Positions 1-12,684 of a stretch of 64,000 bases of DNA are shown piece after piece. Position 1 is the stretch's first letter. Each line of letters begins with the position of its first letter. The notes below the pieces were generated by a model. The model was given only the letters and a program-made list of their open reading frames with translations. It made no database searches and was not told where the DNA came from. This DNA is from Camillea tinctor. Lineage: Eukaryota > Ascomycota > Sordariomycetes > Xylariales > Xylariaceae. Both the position numbers and the translations under genes were made by a program. The DNA lies in NCBI GenBank assembly GCA_022578605.1, contig MU394081.1:124850-188849 (forward strand). Direction: 5' to 3'.

Positions 1-814
1 GAGGGCGTCTTTGGCCTCGGCGACTTCATACTGGCTCAGCTGCTTCTTGTGGGCAAGCCAACTAGACCGGCCGGGACCGAATTGGGGCCTCCCGCCTCCG
101 GGACGCCTCAGAATATTGGACTGGGCACGCTTCCGTAGGCGCATCTTGGAAAACTCTTTGATAGCCTGTTATATACATGGATATGAGCAAATGCCGAGGT
201 TGCAGTAAGTAGGGTTGCCAAGCAGCTTGGGTAGATCCACGCTTGGCGATATGGACCGGACCGACTTACATATTCCTTCCCAAACTGGTCGGTAGCGAGA
301 TGTACGGCGCCGTAGGAGCCTCTGCCAATCTCCTCGCGGATGACATACTGGTTGATGGTCTGTTGCGACCTGCCGTCCGTCTCGTCATTGGTGTATTCGG
401 TTCGCGCATTGAGGGTTTCCTACGACATTGGCACGACACGAGTCAACTCAGGTGCGCGAGCGATAAGGGGCATAAGGGCTGGCTCCTATGTTATTCACCT
501 TGATCTCCCGGTGTTGTGAGGGCGTTCGCCGGTGATGTCTCATGGGACTTTGAAATTGGGGAGCTGCCGGTGGTGCGGATCTAGGGGAGGGGTCTTAGTT
601 CTTATATTCTTTCTTCATGTTCTCTTCCTCACGTCCTCCTCATCTCTCCGACTCACAGATGGGGCGCAAGTTGTGGCCTTGCGGGCATATCAACATCCTG
701 CTGGATGGTGATATCAGGCGAGGGTACAGGCAAGCTCTGTGTGCTCGCGAGAGACGGGGTGCTAAAGGGTTTCTCGTCATTGTGACTCGAGTCCGGGGGT
801 GTTGATTGCACCAT
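1..814 (-). CDS. SNF1-activating / CaMKK-like Ser/Thr kinase, N-terminal part
   Basis: Partial gene running off the left edge. Exons read on the minus strand are 814-657, 580-499, 419-270 and 165-<1; each junction has GT..AG and the frame is kept (80 codons, then 50, then 55). The start ATG is at 814-812. Residues 1-80 are a low-complexity regulatory tail. Residues 111-121 show the glycine-rich loop IGRGSYGAVHL, and AIKEF at 131-135 gives the ATP-anchoring lysine. The run after it (SKMRLRKRAQ) and the segment TPSQHREIKETLNARTEY before the kinase domain are typical of the fungal Sak1/Tos3/Ssp1 class, which phosphorylates the AMPK/Snf1 activation loop. The catalytic loop and C-terminus lie outside the window, so subfamily is inferred from the N-lobe only. 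No long open frame covers these exons. Confidence 0.82.
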
Positions 815-1975
815 GATCACGTCGACAGCGTTCTTGTCGATCTGGTGAATTTGATTTGCTTGTCCCTGGAATTTTGAAATCTAGCTAGACTAAACCTAGA
901 GTTTGTTTTGTCCGAATCTAAAGGTGAAAGTTGAAATAAAAAAGAATAGAAAGAAAAGAAGAAGAAGAAGAACAAGAAGAGACAGGGAATAGAATAGATG
1001 ATGTTCCCGGTATGTAGGTTTATTAGTATGTATTGTACTTACAAAAAAGCTGTTCAGCCCAACCAGCAGCTAAAACTCACAAACCAGCGAATCACAGGGT
1101 CTAGACAGGCACTACTACCCCTGCTGCAGCCCGCAGTGCCCCCCCAAGGTTCCCAAGGTTTCTAGGCCTGCCAGGGCTGCTGCTAGGGTAAGTGTCCGAT
1201 AACCACCTTATACCCTGCAGGTCGAGACTGGAGAGCCCTGGGAATTGTAATGCTGGTTGTAGTGTATGTATGTATACTACTACAACCCATGAACAGCTGA
1301 ATCATCTTTTATATATAGTATATGATTTGCTTTTGCTGCAAGGGGAAATATTTTGGTAGAACGATAACAAAAAAAAAGTGAGAAGTCAATATGCGATAAT
1401 CATATTATATACTACCTACCTATTACGTGGTTTAGCCTTAGGTTATGCATTGCCGTAACCCGTTTTGCCCAGGCTATCAGTGATAGGCAGTGAAGTAAAG
1501 TTGAGGCAGTGTGCCGTTTCTGCCGTGTGCAAAGAAAAGGTGAGGTAAGTTAGAAGGTTGAGCTGAGCTGAGGCTGGGCTGGAGAAAAAAGAAAGAGAAA
1601 GAGAAAGAGAGGGGAGTACTTAGTACATAACTTAAGGGGATCCACTTAATTTTCCTAGTTAAAGCGACACCTCCCATTTCTCTATACGAACCCCAATATT
1701 AGGTAATTTAGTTAATTACCTAATCTTTCTAAGGTCCATTTACCTTTACTTGTTACTGGTTTTAGGTTTAGTCTCTTAAGTCCCTTGAGTCCCCTTGAGT
1801 CCCTCTACATTACATTGCTGTACTTTACATTACTTTACTTCCCAATAACATATTGATGTCAACATAACCCTGCCCACTCAACTTCCTATCCCTTCCCTTC
1901 CCTTCCCGTCCCGAGAAACGCGACCCGTTAGCTAGCCATTGAATCACGGGCATGTGAGCTCCACAACCCGGCGCC
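815..1975. other. Divergent intergenic region, kinase / bet5
   Basis: About 1.16 kb between two divergent genes and so the promoter of both. It holds a (GAA)n-like purine tract near 953-985, a mirrored purine tract near 1580-1610, and ACATTA/TTTACATTAC repeats near 1805-1840. No convincing coding exon or RNA gene was seen. Confidence 0.6.
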
Positions 1976-2881
1976 ATGCCCATCCAGGTCTATTCTCTCT
2001 ATATCTTCGACCGCCATAGTAAGTCCTCTCTATCTACCACAGCATCCTCCTTCCCACCCTTCCCCGAACCTGTCTGACTGATTGCCCCTCCTTTAGCTCA
2101 GTGCGTATACTCGAAGCTATGGCACGCCGCCGCAGCCCATCAGCAGCAGCACTACCCAGCGCCCCCCTCCTCCTCCCACAACGCGCACCCGCCTCCTCCC
2201 TCGTCCTCCTCCTCCTCCTCGCAGCAGCACCACCAGCTCTCCACCTCCCAGCACCAGCAGCAGCTCCCGCCCGCGTCGCAGCACCAAGCGACCTCCTCCC
2301 TAACCAACGGTAGCAACGCGGCCGCCGCAGCCGCCGCCGCCGTCGCAGCCGCCAACGCCCGAGGCACCGTAAATAGCGGGTCAGGGGGGAACTACCACAT
2401 GACGAGCGCGCGCGCGGCCGACGACGCCAAGCTCATCTTCGGTGCGGTCTTCAGCTTGCGCAACATGGTGCGCAAGCTCGGCGGCGACGACGACGCGTTC
2501 ATCAGCTACCGCACCGGCCAGTACAAGCTGCACTACTACGAGACCCCCACCAACCTGCGCTTCGCCATGCTGACCGAGCCCGGCGCCCTGAGCATGCGCA
2601 ACGTCCTCCACCAGATCTACATCAACCTCTGGGTCGAGTATGGTGAGTTATATAGTCTTCCCCCCCTCCTCCTCTTAAACTTGGAAGAAGAAGAAGAAGA
2701 AGAAAAAACAATTGGATTGGGGTGAAGAGAAGAAGAGCCTAGCTTTGCTAACTGTAACCTTTTCCCTTGCTCCTCAGTGGTCAAGAACCCGCTCGCGCCC
2801 ACGGAACACAAGGGCGGTGAGGGCGTGCGCAACGAGATGTTCGAGATGGGCCTCGATAAGTTTATCAGGGGGCTCATGTAA
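1976..2881 (+). CDS. bet5: TRAPP complex core subunit Bet5 (TRAPPC1)
   Basis: Exons 1976-2018, 2097-2642 and 2778-2881 give 230 residues, all with GT..AG junctions. The product starts MPIQVYSLYIFDRHTQCVYS, the first strand of the longin-like fold of Bet5. The core continues at DDAKLIFGAVFSLRNMVRKL and YETPTNLRFAMLTEPG, and ends NPLAPTEHKGGEGVRNEMFE. Bet5 is a small subunit of the TRAPP tethering complex and Ypt1/Rab1 GEF acting at ER-Golgi membranes. The protein is longer than the usual roughly 130-160 residues because about 90 residues of Gln/Ser/Pro/His and polyalanine are inserted between the first strand and the conserved core. Intron 2 has a (GAA)n tract. The first exon is only 43 bp. 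Confidence 0.92.
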
Positions 2882-4189
2882 AAAAAAAAAAAACGAATTC
2901 TTAAAAAGAAAAAATCGATGAAAAAACCACGTTTTCTAAGAGTCGGTGAACGAACGAACGAATCAACCTTGTATGTCTAGGTTAATATTTTTTCACGTGC
3001 GCGAATTCTTTTTTTTTCTTCCCGGGGAGTGAGAGAGAGAGCAGGTTAACGGGATACAGAATTCTATCTATAGAGGCCATAAAAAGGGAGAGGAGGGGGG
3101 AAAACTCAACTATGCATCTCAAGAGGTCAGCATGATAATGGAATGTTAAACACGGGGAGAAGAAGCATGGAATCAAGCGGCTATATGTTCGGAAGGGCGT
3201 AAGGTCTGGTACTACTTATCCGTCACCTCTAACAGGCGGGCGATATTTCTTCCGTGTCATATATAGAAATATGTGGCATGTTTTTTATTGATTAGCTAGA
3301 TGCTGGGTAAGAAGGATATGTGAGTTGTAATTCATGATTCCAAGGCGATGGTATCGGGAGAGTTGGGTCTCCAGCTAGGGGAGAAGAAGAGGGCCGAGTG
3401 AGTGTAAGAATACATAAGATTTACTAGGCACCTTTCAAAGTAGAGGGAGAGAATAGAAGAAAAAAAATACTTAGAAATCAGAGAGGCACTAGAAAATATC
3501 AAGTATCTAATCTATATGTAGGTAAGGTATTTTTGATTCTCTGGGCACGCTGAATAAGTGATATTTCTACAACTCCTAAACCCACCATCATCAACAATAC
3601 CATAATCAAAATATCACTGACACGAATAAAACAGCTATTAAATTCACAAATCGGAGAGGAATGCCCCTTTATATTCCGCAACCAACCAACCCCCCCAAGA
3701 TTTATATCTAGCATGCTAGGTATACCAGTAAAACAACATGGTAATATCAATAAATCTCAGCATAGCCCTCCAAAAAATAAAGCTTCTAGTGTATCGATAG
3801 ACAGAGGAGCGTCGTACAAAACAATGAATTTATATCCGTCCATGACTTTGTAAATAATATGATTTGATATCCACTTTAGAGAAAGGGTGAAAAAAAAAAA
3901 ACCCCCAAAAAAAACCTGCCCCTTAAAACATAGTAACAAAAAATAACAGGAATTAGGATCCTCACACCCTCCTTAAATTCGCGTGTATAACATCGTTTCG
4001 TTAGACCCCTAGACAAAAATTTGTATAGAAAAAAAAAAAAAACCGCCCTACCTACCTAACCTGCCTCTCTCATCCCCTCAACATTGATATCTCAGGTTTC
4101 CAGTTTCAAATCACTCCATCCCATCCCATTCGTCAATCCGTCCACTCCTACCCCTTTCCCCCTTCCCTGAAAAATTTACCATATACTCA
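2882..4189. other. Convergent intergenic region, bet5 / pex3
   Basis: The 3' flanks of two convergent genes. A/T homopolymers occur at 2881-2893, 3890-3915 and 4028-4041. Short open frames here have no recognisable domain. Nothing else was seen. Confidence 0.5.
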
Positions 4190-6165
4190 TTATCTCCTAT
4201 CCACAGCTCTCTCCCACGCCGTCTCGAACGAGGCCTGCGACTGGGTCTGCGAGTGCGTGCCCGACGGGATGTTCGAGGGGATCTGCGAGAGCGGGTCGAG
4301 GAAGACCATGCTCTCCTCAGGACCCAGCGCGGTCGAGACCTGCGACGTGCGTCCGCTGGTGGTGCTGCCGAGCATATCGCTCGTGTGCAGGCTGATGTTG
4401 CTCGTGCTAGCGCCGGCGCCGGCGGCAGCAGCGCCACCGACGAAGATGGTCGACCGGCTAGCTGCGGGACTGCGGTCGCCCTCGTCGCCGCTACCGGCGG
4501 TGCCTGCGGTGGTGCCGCGGCGCTCGTCCTGCTGGAGCTGCTCTGACTGGTGGATCTCGTTCTCCCAGTTGCTCGAGTAGACGACGGCGGCGAAGGCCTC
4601 GAGGTCACGCACCTTTTCCATCTCCTGCAGGTACTCGTTGGGCATGCCGTTGCCGATGGTGTGCGCCTGGCGCGTTAGCACGGACAGGATCTTGGGGAGC
4701 AGCACGACCTTGGAACCCTGCTGCTCCAGCCCCATCATGCGCTGTGTCACACTGGTGGTCGGGTTCGGGTCTGATGGTGCGGTGGGGATGTCGAAGGCTC
4801 CCGTGAGGAGTTTCTTGTTTAGGAGCACAAAGAAGCCGGCGTCGAGGATAAGGGTGAGAACATGTGAGAAGGCGGGTGATTCGATGAGATCGGAGGTCTC
4901 GTCTAGTAGGCGCCGAAGAGCAGTTGGTGCCGTTGCAGAGGATGAAGAGGTGTAGGATGCTGATAATGGGGGCGGAGTTCTACTTTCTGCTCGCGACGTA
5001 GTGGCCATAGCACTGTCACCTAGAACACCCGACTCCTTAAGCACATAGTCCTCTAAGGTCGTAGGGGGTAGCAGGAAGGAAAGCCACTTGGAATCCCTTT
5101 CACCCGCAATGTTCCCACCTTCGACCTTCTTTCGTACTTCCATGGTGAGTTGTGAGAATGTGTCGAAGCTGACCAGATCGCGCGGGCTTAGGTGCCCGAA
5201 TACCTCTCGCACAGCTCTCTCCACGATCTGTTTCAGGTCGGTCCAGCCCCGGTTCAGTAGCCACCAGCTGAAGGTGAGGTATTTCCTGTTCGTCTCAAAA
5301 TCGCTTCCATAAGCGTGTTCTGGGTTATCATCATCATTGTTTTCGAGGCTTATCGTGGATTGCGCTGTTCCTGTCGCAAGTGACACGACGCTGGAGAGGT
5401 AGCTCCTCCGGCCAAGGAGGTTGAGTTGGATTCTGGTAAGTAGTGTGAGGAGGGCGAGGGTATATACGAGGGTAAAAGCACGGGTTATGGCTACAGACGC
5501 GTGTCAAGTTAGGACAACCCAATCCCACTGCATCAAGGTCTCCCCTAAGGAGGGCTTTAGTAAGGTGCACTTACAGCTTATCGTTAGATCGTCCCATAGC
5601 TGTCTCTTCGTTTTTCGCGGCTTGGGCGGCGACTGGGCAGCGTCGTCTGGGGTACCATCGCCAGGAGCGGCGGAAGGTCCTAGACTTATCTGGCTTGCGT
5701 GAACGCCACTGTCACTTTGAAAGCTCACGATGCTCCTCCCTTCCTCTTCGGTCAAGGTGGTATCGGCGATACTCGGGGGGGCGGCAGTCGAAGCCCCACT
5801 GCGCAAGTTTTTGGAGCTCTTCATCTGCTGGATCTCCAGCGTGATCTTCTCCGTGTTCATGGCATCGAGGATGTTGGAAGTAGCTGTGGGCAGTAGAGCT
5901 AGAACGGTAAAGGTGCAGTCTTCTTGGTTCTGCTCGAATCGCCGGCGCAGACTGTGGCTATTCGTCAATGAAAGGGCAAAAGAGGAGAGGGCAAAGGGAG
6001 GACTCACTTCTCCTTGGCGATGCGATCGCTGCTCATGCGCTCGCGCGCATCGTTGATCTTATTCAGGACATACTGGGTAGCCAAGTAGCCGGCGCCAACA
6101 ACACCAACACCAATGGCTATGGGGGTTCGATTGCGGCGAAACCACCGCCTTGTAGCTGATAACAT
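4190..6165 (-). CDS. pex3: Peroxisomal biogenesis factor 3 (Pex3)
   Basis: Exons (minus) 6165-6008, 5951-5575 and 5490-4190 give 611 residues. The N-terminus is MLSATRRWFRRNRTPIAIGV, a basic patch then a membrane segment at about residues 14-34, the usual Pex3 peroxisomal anchor. NLRRRFEQNQEDC, LLPTATSNIL, KRQLWDDLTISSITRAFTLV and FSWWLLNRGW follow and are characteristic of the family. Pex3 sits in the peroxisomal membrane and docks Pex19 with its cargo, so it is needed for membrane-protein import and peroxisome formation. A Ser/Thr/Gly-rich, probably disordered C-terminal tail (last ~90 residues) makes it longer than yeast Pex3. Convergent with bet5. Confidence 0.95.
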
Positions 6166-7289
6166 GCTGTTGTGGGAAAACTGGGGTGAGCTGCAGGAAC
6201 ACGACGAACTGTTCCCTCAGCTACAAGTTGTTGGTATACAGTCTGTGCGACACACGACTCTGGCACATGTGAGGCTTTGACTTGAGGAATTGGGCCCTTA
6301 AAGAAAAAAAAGGGAGAAAAAAAGTTTCATAAAAACACCCTATGAGCTGTCACCGGCACGTTTGAGCCAACGAGTTGACGTGTGCCTCGGTCCCATGCAC
6401 GCGACATTGTAGTGTAGCAGTGTAAGTAGTAGGTGATGGGCAGGACGGGGTCGGTCTAGGTAGTACGTATAGGGAACAGGTCAGGTTTTCGTGCAGTTTT
6501 GGTGGGGATCAAGATCGGACTAATCCGGAGAACCTATCTTAGTTGTACAAGCCACATACAGATCCACTCCGGGCTACTCCGTACTTCACGTGTGGCTTGC
6601 CTCTTTTTTCTTCTCCTGATAATGAGGCTGGTATGACGTAGAATGGACCCATATAACTTATATGTATGATCTAAGCACCTGAGTACTCATGTGCATACAT
6701 AAGTGCTACACAGAGGTAGTCATGTATCTAGGTACCCCTAAAGTTGGGGAAGAGCCGTGTACATTAGCGTATGTGCATAGTAGTATGTTCCAGGCCTTTG
6801 ATCATTCAAAGGTCTCTCTCTTCTCTTGTCTCCCCTCTCTTTCCCGCCAACCCCCCTACCTAAGCTTTTCCAATGACCCCTCCATCTAGTTTTAGTTTTA
6901 GGCTTCTTTTTTTTTCTACGGCCGATCACAAGAGAGAACGCGCTAATAAGATCGTTATCAAACCACATTCCACATTCCACTTCCCCCCATTAAACATTAA
7001 CATTACATTATATTACATTACATTATATCATATTACAATACAATACATTACATTACAATACCATACATTTCATTGAGACACATAGCGACAAACAAACTAG
7101 ACAAACCACATCTCACTCTTTCTCTTGCCCTCCCTGTCTCTCCCTCTCTCCCCCTCCTTTCTCTAGGCAGAGAAGGACGGAAGGGAAGTTCGAAGCCGAA
7201 GCCGAAGCCGAAGCAGATTTGCTTCCCTTGCTTTTCCTTACCTGACCCGCTCCTCATCACCCATGCCACCATCACCCCTGAACTTGAAA
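6166..7289. other. Divergent promoter region, pex3 / atg101
   Basis: About 1.1 kb between divergent starts. It holds a run of CATTA/CAATA pentamers at about 6990-7072 and a pyrimidine tract (TCTC/CCTC) at about 7112-7165, common in fungal 5' regions. Three GCCGAA repeats lie at about 7194-7213. No coding exon could be supported. Confidence 0.55.
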
Positions 7290-8269
7290 ATGGAGCCTCA
7301 AAGACCCCAGGAATTCATACTAGAAGCCTTTGCAGATCCTGCCTCAGTGCGAGATGTCGTTCGAGGTAAGAAGAGAAAAGAAAAAAAACTTTGACTTACT
7401 AGTGGACAAGATGATAGCCAGTCAACCCAAGCCAAGCTGATGCCACATGCTCACCTCGTCTATGCTCCTACAGGCATTCTCCACACCATATTCTTCCACC
7501 GGTTCTTCCCCTCCCTAACGCCGCACTCGCGCGAGGTCCTCGATATCATGCTACCCTATGTCGTCGACGCTGAGCTGGACACCATGATCGAGAGGCGCGC
7601 CGCCGAATTAGCCCGCGAACTCGACGCCGAACGCACACACTCCCAACAGCAACTACAGCAGCAGCACCATCAGCACCCGCAACATCAGCAGCGCGTGGCC
7701 ACCGGGCTAGCAGGAGGCGGCGGGAACACGAGCGGTGGTCGAGCCAACATATCAGTCCAGTTCTTCGAGAAGAAGCGCCGCAAGGCTTGGTACACGCGCG
7801 TCGCCTACGGTGGAGGGGATGAGGAAGTATGCTGGGAATGCTGGACCGTCAAGGTCACCGTCGCCGAGCCCAAGACCGAGAGTGGTGAGTAGTTTTTTTC
7901 ACTCTTATTTATACTAGTCCCTCATACACAGCACTCGATACCCGATACCCGCGGAGGAGGGGCACAGAAGAGGAAAGGCGGGTAAGCCCCATGGCTTGGG
8001 AAAAGATTACGAAAGAAAGTGTGAAAAGGAAAAAGTACGTCGCTAACGCCAACGCACAACGCCCCCCTTTTTATTTTACAGAACGAGCCAAAGTTCGCAA
8101 GGCCATGGAGCAGACCCTCCTCACGGCTGCCATGAAGATCGTCACCTGCGTCAACACCCACAAGGACCACATACCACCCATCACCACCAGCGAGGCCAAC
8201 CCCTTCCCCTACCAGATCAACGTCAACCAGAAAAGCTCCAGCTGGGCCGCACGCATGAGCATCTATTAG
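7290..8269 (+). CDS. atg101: Autophagy-related protein 101 (Atg101)
   Basis: Exons 7290-7365, 7474-7884 and 8082-8269 give 224 residues, close to the family's usual ~220. The conserved HORMA-fold features are GILHTIFFHRFF near residue 26, ISVQFFEKKRRKAW, the strand CWECWTVKVTV, and ERAKVRKAMEQTLLTAAMKI with PFPYQI near the end. Atg101 binds Atg13 in the Atg1/ULK initiation complex in fungi lacking Atg29/Atg31. A Gln/His-rich insert at residues 83-98 is a local expansion. The start was chosen because it joins to GILHT in frame; an unspliced start would lose the conserved N-terminus. Confidence 0.93.
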
Positions 8270-10169
8270 GGATCAAGGAAGCTCACACCCGCAGCCACAG
8301 CAGCGATGGAAGGAACGCCGGAAATGTCGACAGCTTCAATAGCATGGCCATGGTTGGGGAGGAGAGACGGTGATGACATAGAGGATGATTATAGTTTCTC
8401 TTCCTATTCGCTGCTCAGTTCGTATCCATCTTCAGCGTGAAGAAGAAGCAAAGACGAAAACGGGAGAGGGATAGTGAGGGGAAGTCTTCTTTCAAAACTA
8501 CAGTAATCACATAAAAGGACGGGAACTTTGGTACTCACGCCTTTTTTGGCGTCTTTGGAGGATAGGGAGAAAGGGGGCCATTTTATTATATTGGTATGCT
8601 TGGGCTATCCTTTTTGGAGATTTATTATCGATTTTTGAAAAACACAAGAAAGAGGATCAGGACTAGGCATAGTGGGCTGGTTTAACTCCCGCGCATATAT
8701 GCGCACGATATGGACAACATCGATATATGTACACCTTCTTTTTTTTTCTTTTTTTTTTTTTTTTGCGCTATGGGGGGTAGTATGCATGGGAGGGTTATAT
8801 AGCTTAACGCGAAGAGAGGAGAAAGAGAAATAAGTAATAAATATATGATACCCCTATAGGTTATTTAAATACATACACACGTGTCAGCCCTTTCCCTCCA
8901 TACTACCCACACAGACAGATGGATGAGCAAAAGCGGTAAGCAGGCAAGAGAAGATTCCTGTAGTCACGTATATACAAAGTACAATACCAACCTAGGCTAT
9001 ATATCATCTTGCCCCCGTCTAGCATAGATAGCACCAAGGGCTGAACAAACGAATAACCAAGAAAGCCCTATGCATAGGTAAGTTACCTTAGTAGGAAAGT
9101 AAAGCGAAAACAGGTTCAAAGCTAGGGATAAAGGAGGTTGGGGACATTGAGCTGGTCTGGCTTGTTGTTGTTGTATGATATTCATTGATACACTAGGTAC
9201 TACTACTACTTTTTTTACTACTAAGGTGGGAAGGCATCAAAAGACAACCGCAAAAAATCCCCCTATCCCCTAGAACTCCAAAGCCTATTTTGTGTTGCCA
9301 TTTTCTGCTGGCTTGCTTGCTATGCCCCTTACCCAGTCGATGAATCAAACCCAGAATCAATCAATTCCTTTTACAACAACACTCAGACCAGACAAGTAAA
9401 AAGAAAAAAAAAGGGAACCAGAGTATCAAGTTTACGATAGACAAGACAAGTAATCTTCTCTCTTCATTTTTGGTTTCTCTCTCTCAACACAATACAAAAA
9501 CATCAATGGAAAGTAACCCCCTTTTTATGCTTCATAAAAGAAGGCAGAGATTTCCTGATTGAAGTTATAAAAAAAAACGCCTCCCAAATGCGTTTCCTAT
9601 TTATTGCCTTCCTTTCGTCCCCCCCTCCCTTTCCTATCCCTAAAAGCCTCAAATCCAGACACCTGATCAATCGCACACACAAACACACAACGCCTTTGCT
9701 CTTTGCTTGCTTTGCTCGAAAATATAATAAAAGGAGTATAATCAAAGAGAGAGAAAAAACTGTTCCAACTATGAGAACCGACGCAGATCCGTCGATGTTG
9801 GTACCCTATTAGAAGGGAGAAAAAAAAAGGCAATCCGAACCCAAGTGATGGTGTGAAATGGGAAGTGGAATGAAAAAAAAAAAAAGAAAGCCCAGATTCC
9901 GGCGGGCGTTGTGCTACAGTAGCAACAACAAATACAGTATGTACTCGAGACACGTAGCATCATTAAGATCTCAAACAATAGACAAGAAAGCCGTGAGGCG
10001 TCAACGTAGCAGGAGAGAAAGGTCTATAGCGTGCGAGCATTAAGGCGGCAGGTTCCGAAGGCATTAGTATGTCGATGATGCAAATTAATTCGTTCAGTTC
10101 ATAAGTCGTTAGCGCCCACAGCGAGCGTGCTTGGCACGCAACCCGTGGAGCTCCTCGGATGTCAGGTGA
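8270..10169. other. Convergent intergenic region, atg101 / hcm1
   Basis: About 1.9 kb of 3' flank on both sides. It shows long T and A runs (8732-8764, 9406-9416, 9876-9886), an (ACT)n tract at about 9197-9210 and many short open frames with no domain. No gene could be supported. Confidence 0.5.
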
Positions 10170-12446
10170 TTAAAAGGAAGTGGTATAGCTCCGTCCTAGG
10201 GCAGGCTTCGAAGACTTCAAAGATCCGATGGCATTTTGTGAGCCGCCGATCTTCTCGAAGCCTTGAAGGATGTCCATGCCCGGGTCCTCTGTACTGTCGT
10301 CGAAAAAGCTAGGTGAGCAGAAGTCATTAAGTCCTGCCCAGTCGGCTCCCTTGCTAGGACTCATGTGACCTTTAGCACTAGCTAAGGGGGACTGCAGGAA
10401 TAGCTTGGTAGGGGAAGACATGTCTTCAAACGCTTTGCTCGGAGACTCGTACGTCAATCCGACAGAAGGAGTAGGAGGTTTGAAGAAGGGAGCGGAGGTG
10501 ACCGACTTGTTCGAGGCCGAGTTGGTGAGCTCACCAAGGGCACCAACTGAATAGGTTCGCTCTAAGCGATTTTTTTTAGCTGAACGTTTTATGGGCGAGC
10601 CATGATCCGCGGCTAGGTAAGCCTCTAGGCTATCATCCTGGAAGATGCTAAAGTCAGGCGGATCAACCGTGAAATCGTTGAGGTTGAAGATGGAGTCGTC
10701 CATGTGGAAGGCTGGGCTCCAGGGAAGGACGTCATCCGTCATGCTACTAACACGACGAAGAGGTGAATTCAACATGTGCCGGACATTGTCCCGGTGTATC
10801 CGAAGGTTGGTGTTCGGAGAGACAGAGGCCGGAGGCTTGGGAGGGGGCTTCACCTTGACAGCAGGTGTTAGTGGGGGCAACATCTGGCCATCATTGGTAT
10901 GACGTAAAGGCGACGAGGAAGGCGGGACGAAGCCGAAGGATCGACTCTTGGTAGGGCTGTCGTATGAGGAGGCTCTCAGCCGGGCAATCTCCTCTTCGGC
11001 CCGTCCGCGCTTGATGCGTGGGCGGTCGGTTCCGGAACTGTGGACCCGACCAGCTTGGTTGGGACGCATGACCGAAGATTCCAGAGACGAGATATATCCG
11101 CTATCATCCACCGAGCCGGTAGCATCCATAGAAACGGGCTTACGTCTGTGGGTACGTTTCCGCGAGGAGGACGAAAGGGCCTCCCTCTTGATGGGAGGCG
11201 GTGTGTTGCTCCGATTCTCCAAACGGCGCGGAATAGGGGGCGATGAGTGCATCGCAGCAGGCAGGGGAGAATACAAGCCAGTCTCATGAGCAGCCTCTGG
11301 TTCTCTGGCCTTATCGGTCTGCTCTTCGGGCGCGGCATTGTCAGACAAAGGGATAGTAGCATCTGATGAAACTTCGGGGGCCAAACGGGCTGGCGCTTGC
11401 GCGGGCATAGGCTCCTGGGGGTACATGTTGGGTTGAGCCGGAAGCACAGGAGGTAAGGAAGGGAGACCGTCGTGGAAAACTGTGTGGTCCATTGGCAGAA
11501 GCTCGATGCGCGGAGGCATCGACATGACGTGAACATTCTCTACAGGCCCGCTAGCCTTCCTACTTGGCTTTTCCTTCATGAACTGTTGCTCCATACCCGG
11601 CTCGATAGCCCAATAGTTGCCTTTCCCGGGGTCGTCCTTGGGCCGTTCTTGCTTGATAAAGGCTTTGTTGAGACTCAGATTATGCCGAATGCTGTTTTGC
11701 CAACCTGCGTCGTTGGCATTATAGAAGGAGTATGTGTCTGATATCCACTTGTAGATTTGCGAGAGTGTCAACCGTCGTTGGGGGGCGCGCAAAATGGCCA
11801 TTCCAATCAATTGCGCATAACTGTGGCCAGGCTTGGTACCGTCATCGACGATGGTTGGGAATGAATCCGGTGGCGGTAGAGCAGACTCGTCGGCTTTGGC
11901 CCTCTTTGCTGGTCTCGAATCCTTGATCGGGGCGGCTTCGAGCAATGTCCGCTTGCCCGGTGGCTTCTGATAGTACTCCTCGATGTTCAGGCTGAATCCC
12001 GTGGCAGCCGGGAATATAGTGGGGTGAACATTCTCCTTCTCGAAACTGGCACTTATATCCATGTGCGACGGTTTTTGCATAACGGCCTTGAATCTCGACA
12101 TCAGGGGCTGCTTTTTCTGCATCGAATCTGTCGTCTGTCCATCCACAGTCGGTGGTAATATCGGTACGGCATTCAGCTTATTTCCAATTGAGGACCGGAG
12201 AGGGGTCATGGGGGACGCGTTGGGGCGCGCCGAGGGCTTGAAGGGTGACTGCTGCTTGCCCTGGGCATTGGGAGGATTGAAGACGGCATTTCCGCTAGAG
12301 TTCTGAAGTGCCCGGCGTGGGGAGTTAGGCTTGCCAACCGAAGGCATCGGGGCACGGCTTATGGAAGGGGTTGATTGCTCGAAGTAGTCATCCTGGTATA
12401 TGTGCAGCGACTCGCCGGCGGCAGCGAAACGCGATGGCTTGGCCAT
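10170..12446 (-). CDS. hcm1: Forkhead transcription factor, HCM1/Sep1 type
   Basis: A single 758-residue open frame whose ATG is at 12446-12444. The forkhead winged helix covers about residues 205-298: [20 protein letters not shown], then [12 protein letters not shown], the recognition helix [17 protein letters not shown] and the wing GKGNYWAI. There is no FHA domain before it, which argues for the HCM1 (yeast) / Sep1 (fission yeast) type rather than Fkh1/Fkh2. Proteins of this type drive periodic S-phase, spindle and septation genes. Many SP/TP dipeptides (SPRR, SPFK, SPMTP, SPIKR, SPTK, SPSK) flank the domain and would suit CDK phosphorylation. The long C-terminal part is low-complexity. 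A spliced 5' leader is likely (see 12453-12684). Confidence 0.93.
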   Translation of the reverse strand: MAKPSRFAAAGESLHIYQDDYFEQSTPSISRAPMPSVGKPNSPRRALQNSSGNAVFNPPNAQGKQQSPFKPSARPNASPMTPLRSSIGNKLNAVPILPPTVDGQTTDSMQKKQPLMSRFKAVMQKPSHMDISASFEKENVHPTIFPAATGFSLNIEEYYQKPPGKRTLLEAAPIKDSRPAKRAKADESALPPPDSFPTIVDDGTKPGHSYAQLIGMAILRAPQRRLTLSQIYKWISDTYSFYNANDAGWQNSIRHNLSLNKAFIKQERPKDDPGKGNYWAIEPGMEQQFMKEKPSRKASGPVENVHVMSMPPRIELLPMDHTVFHDGLPSLPPVLPAQPNMYPQEPMPAQAPARLAPEVSSDATIPLSDNAAPEEQTDKAREPEAAHETGLYSPLPAAMHSSPPIPRRLENRSNTPPPIKREALSSSSRKRTHRRKPVSMDATGSVDDSGYISSLESSVMRPNQAGRVHSSGTDRPRIKRGRAEEEIARLRASSYDSPTKSRSFGFVPPSSSPLRHTNDGQMLPPLTPAVKVKPPPKPPASVSPNTNLRIHRDNVRHMLNSPLRRVSSMTDDVLPWSPAFHMDDSIFNLNDFTVDPPDFSIFQDDSLEAYLAADHGSPIKRSAKKNRLERTYSVGALGELTNSASNKSVTSAPFFKPPTPSVGLTYESPSKAFEDMSSPTKLFLQSPLASAKGHMSPSKGADWAGLNDFCSPSFFDDSTEDPGMDILQGFEKIGGSQNAIGSLKSSKPALGRSYTTSF

Positions 12447-12452
12447 GATGGC

Positions 12453-12684
12453 CTACAATTACAACTCGAGATAGGAATTTAATTATCGTGATACAGGTGT
12501 ACAGGCTGTCGGGTTTGTCGACGTTAGTTCACATGCAGCTGACAAGGTAATTGAGATGATGGTGGAGGAGCAAGCTATAATGTACTCTGGCTAGGAACTT
12601 AGGCAGCCTTGAGACTTCCTTCCACTAGCTAGACTGCATGACGATGGGGGGAGATTTAGCAGAGGATAGAGACGATGTACTCAC
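12453..12684 (-). other. Putative 5'-UTR intron of hcm1
   Basis: On the minus strand the sequence reads AAAG|GTGAGTAC at 12684 and TTGTAATTGTAG|GC at 12453, seven bases before the hcm1 ATG. It is a good donor and a good acceptor, 232 bp apart. No coding frame crosses it, so it would be a leader intron. This is inferred from splice signals only. Confidence 0.5.
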
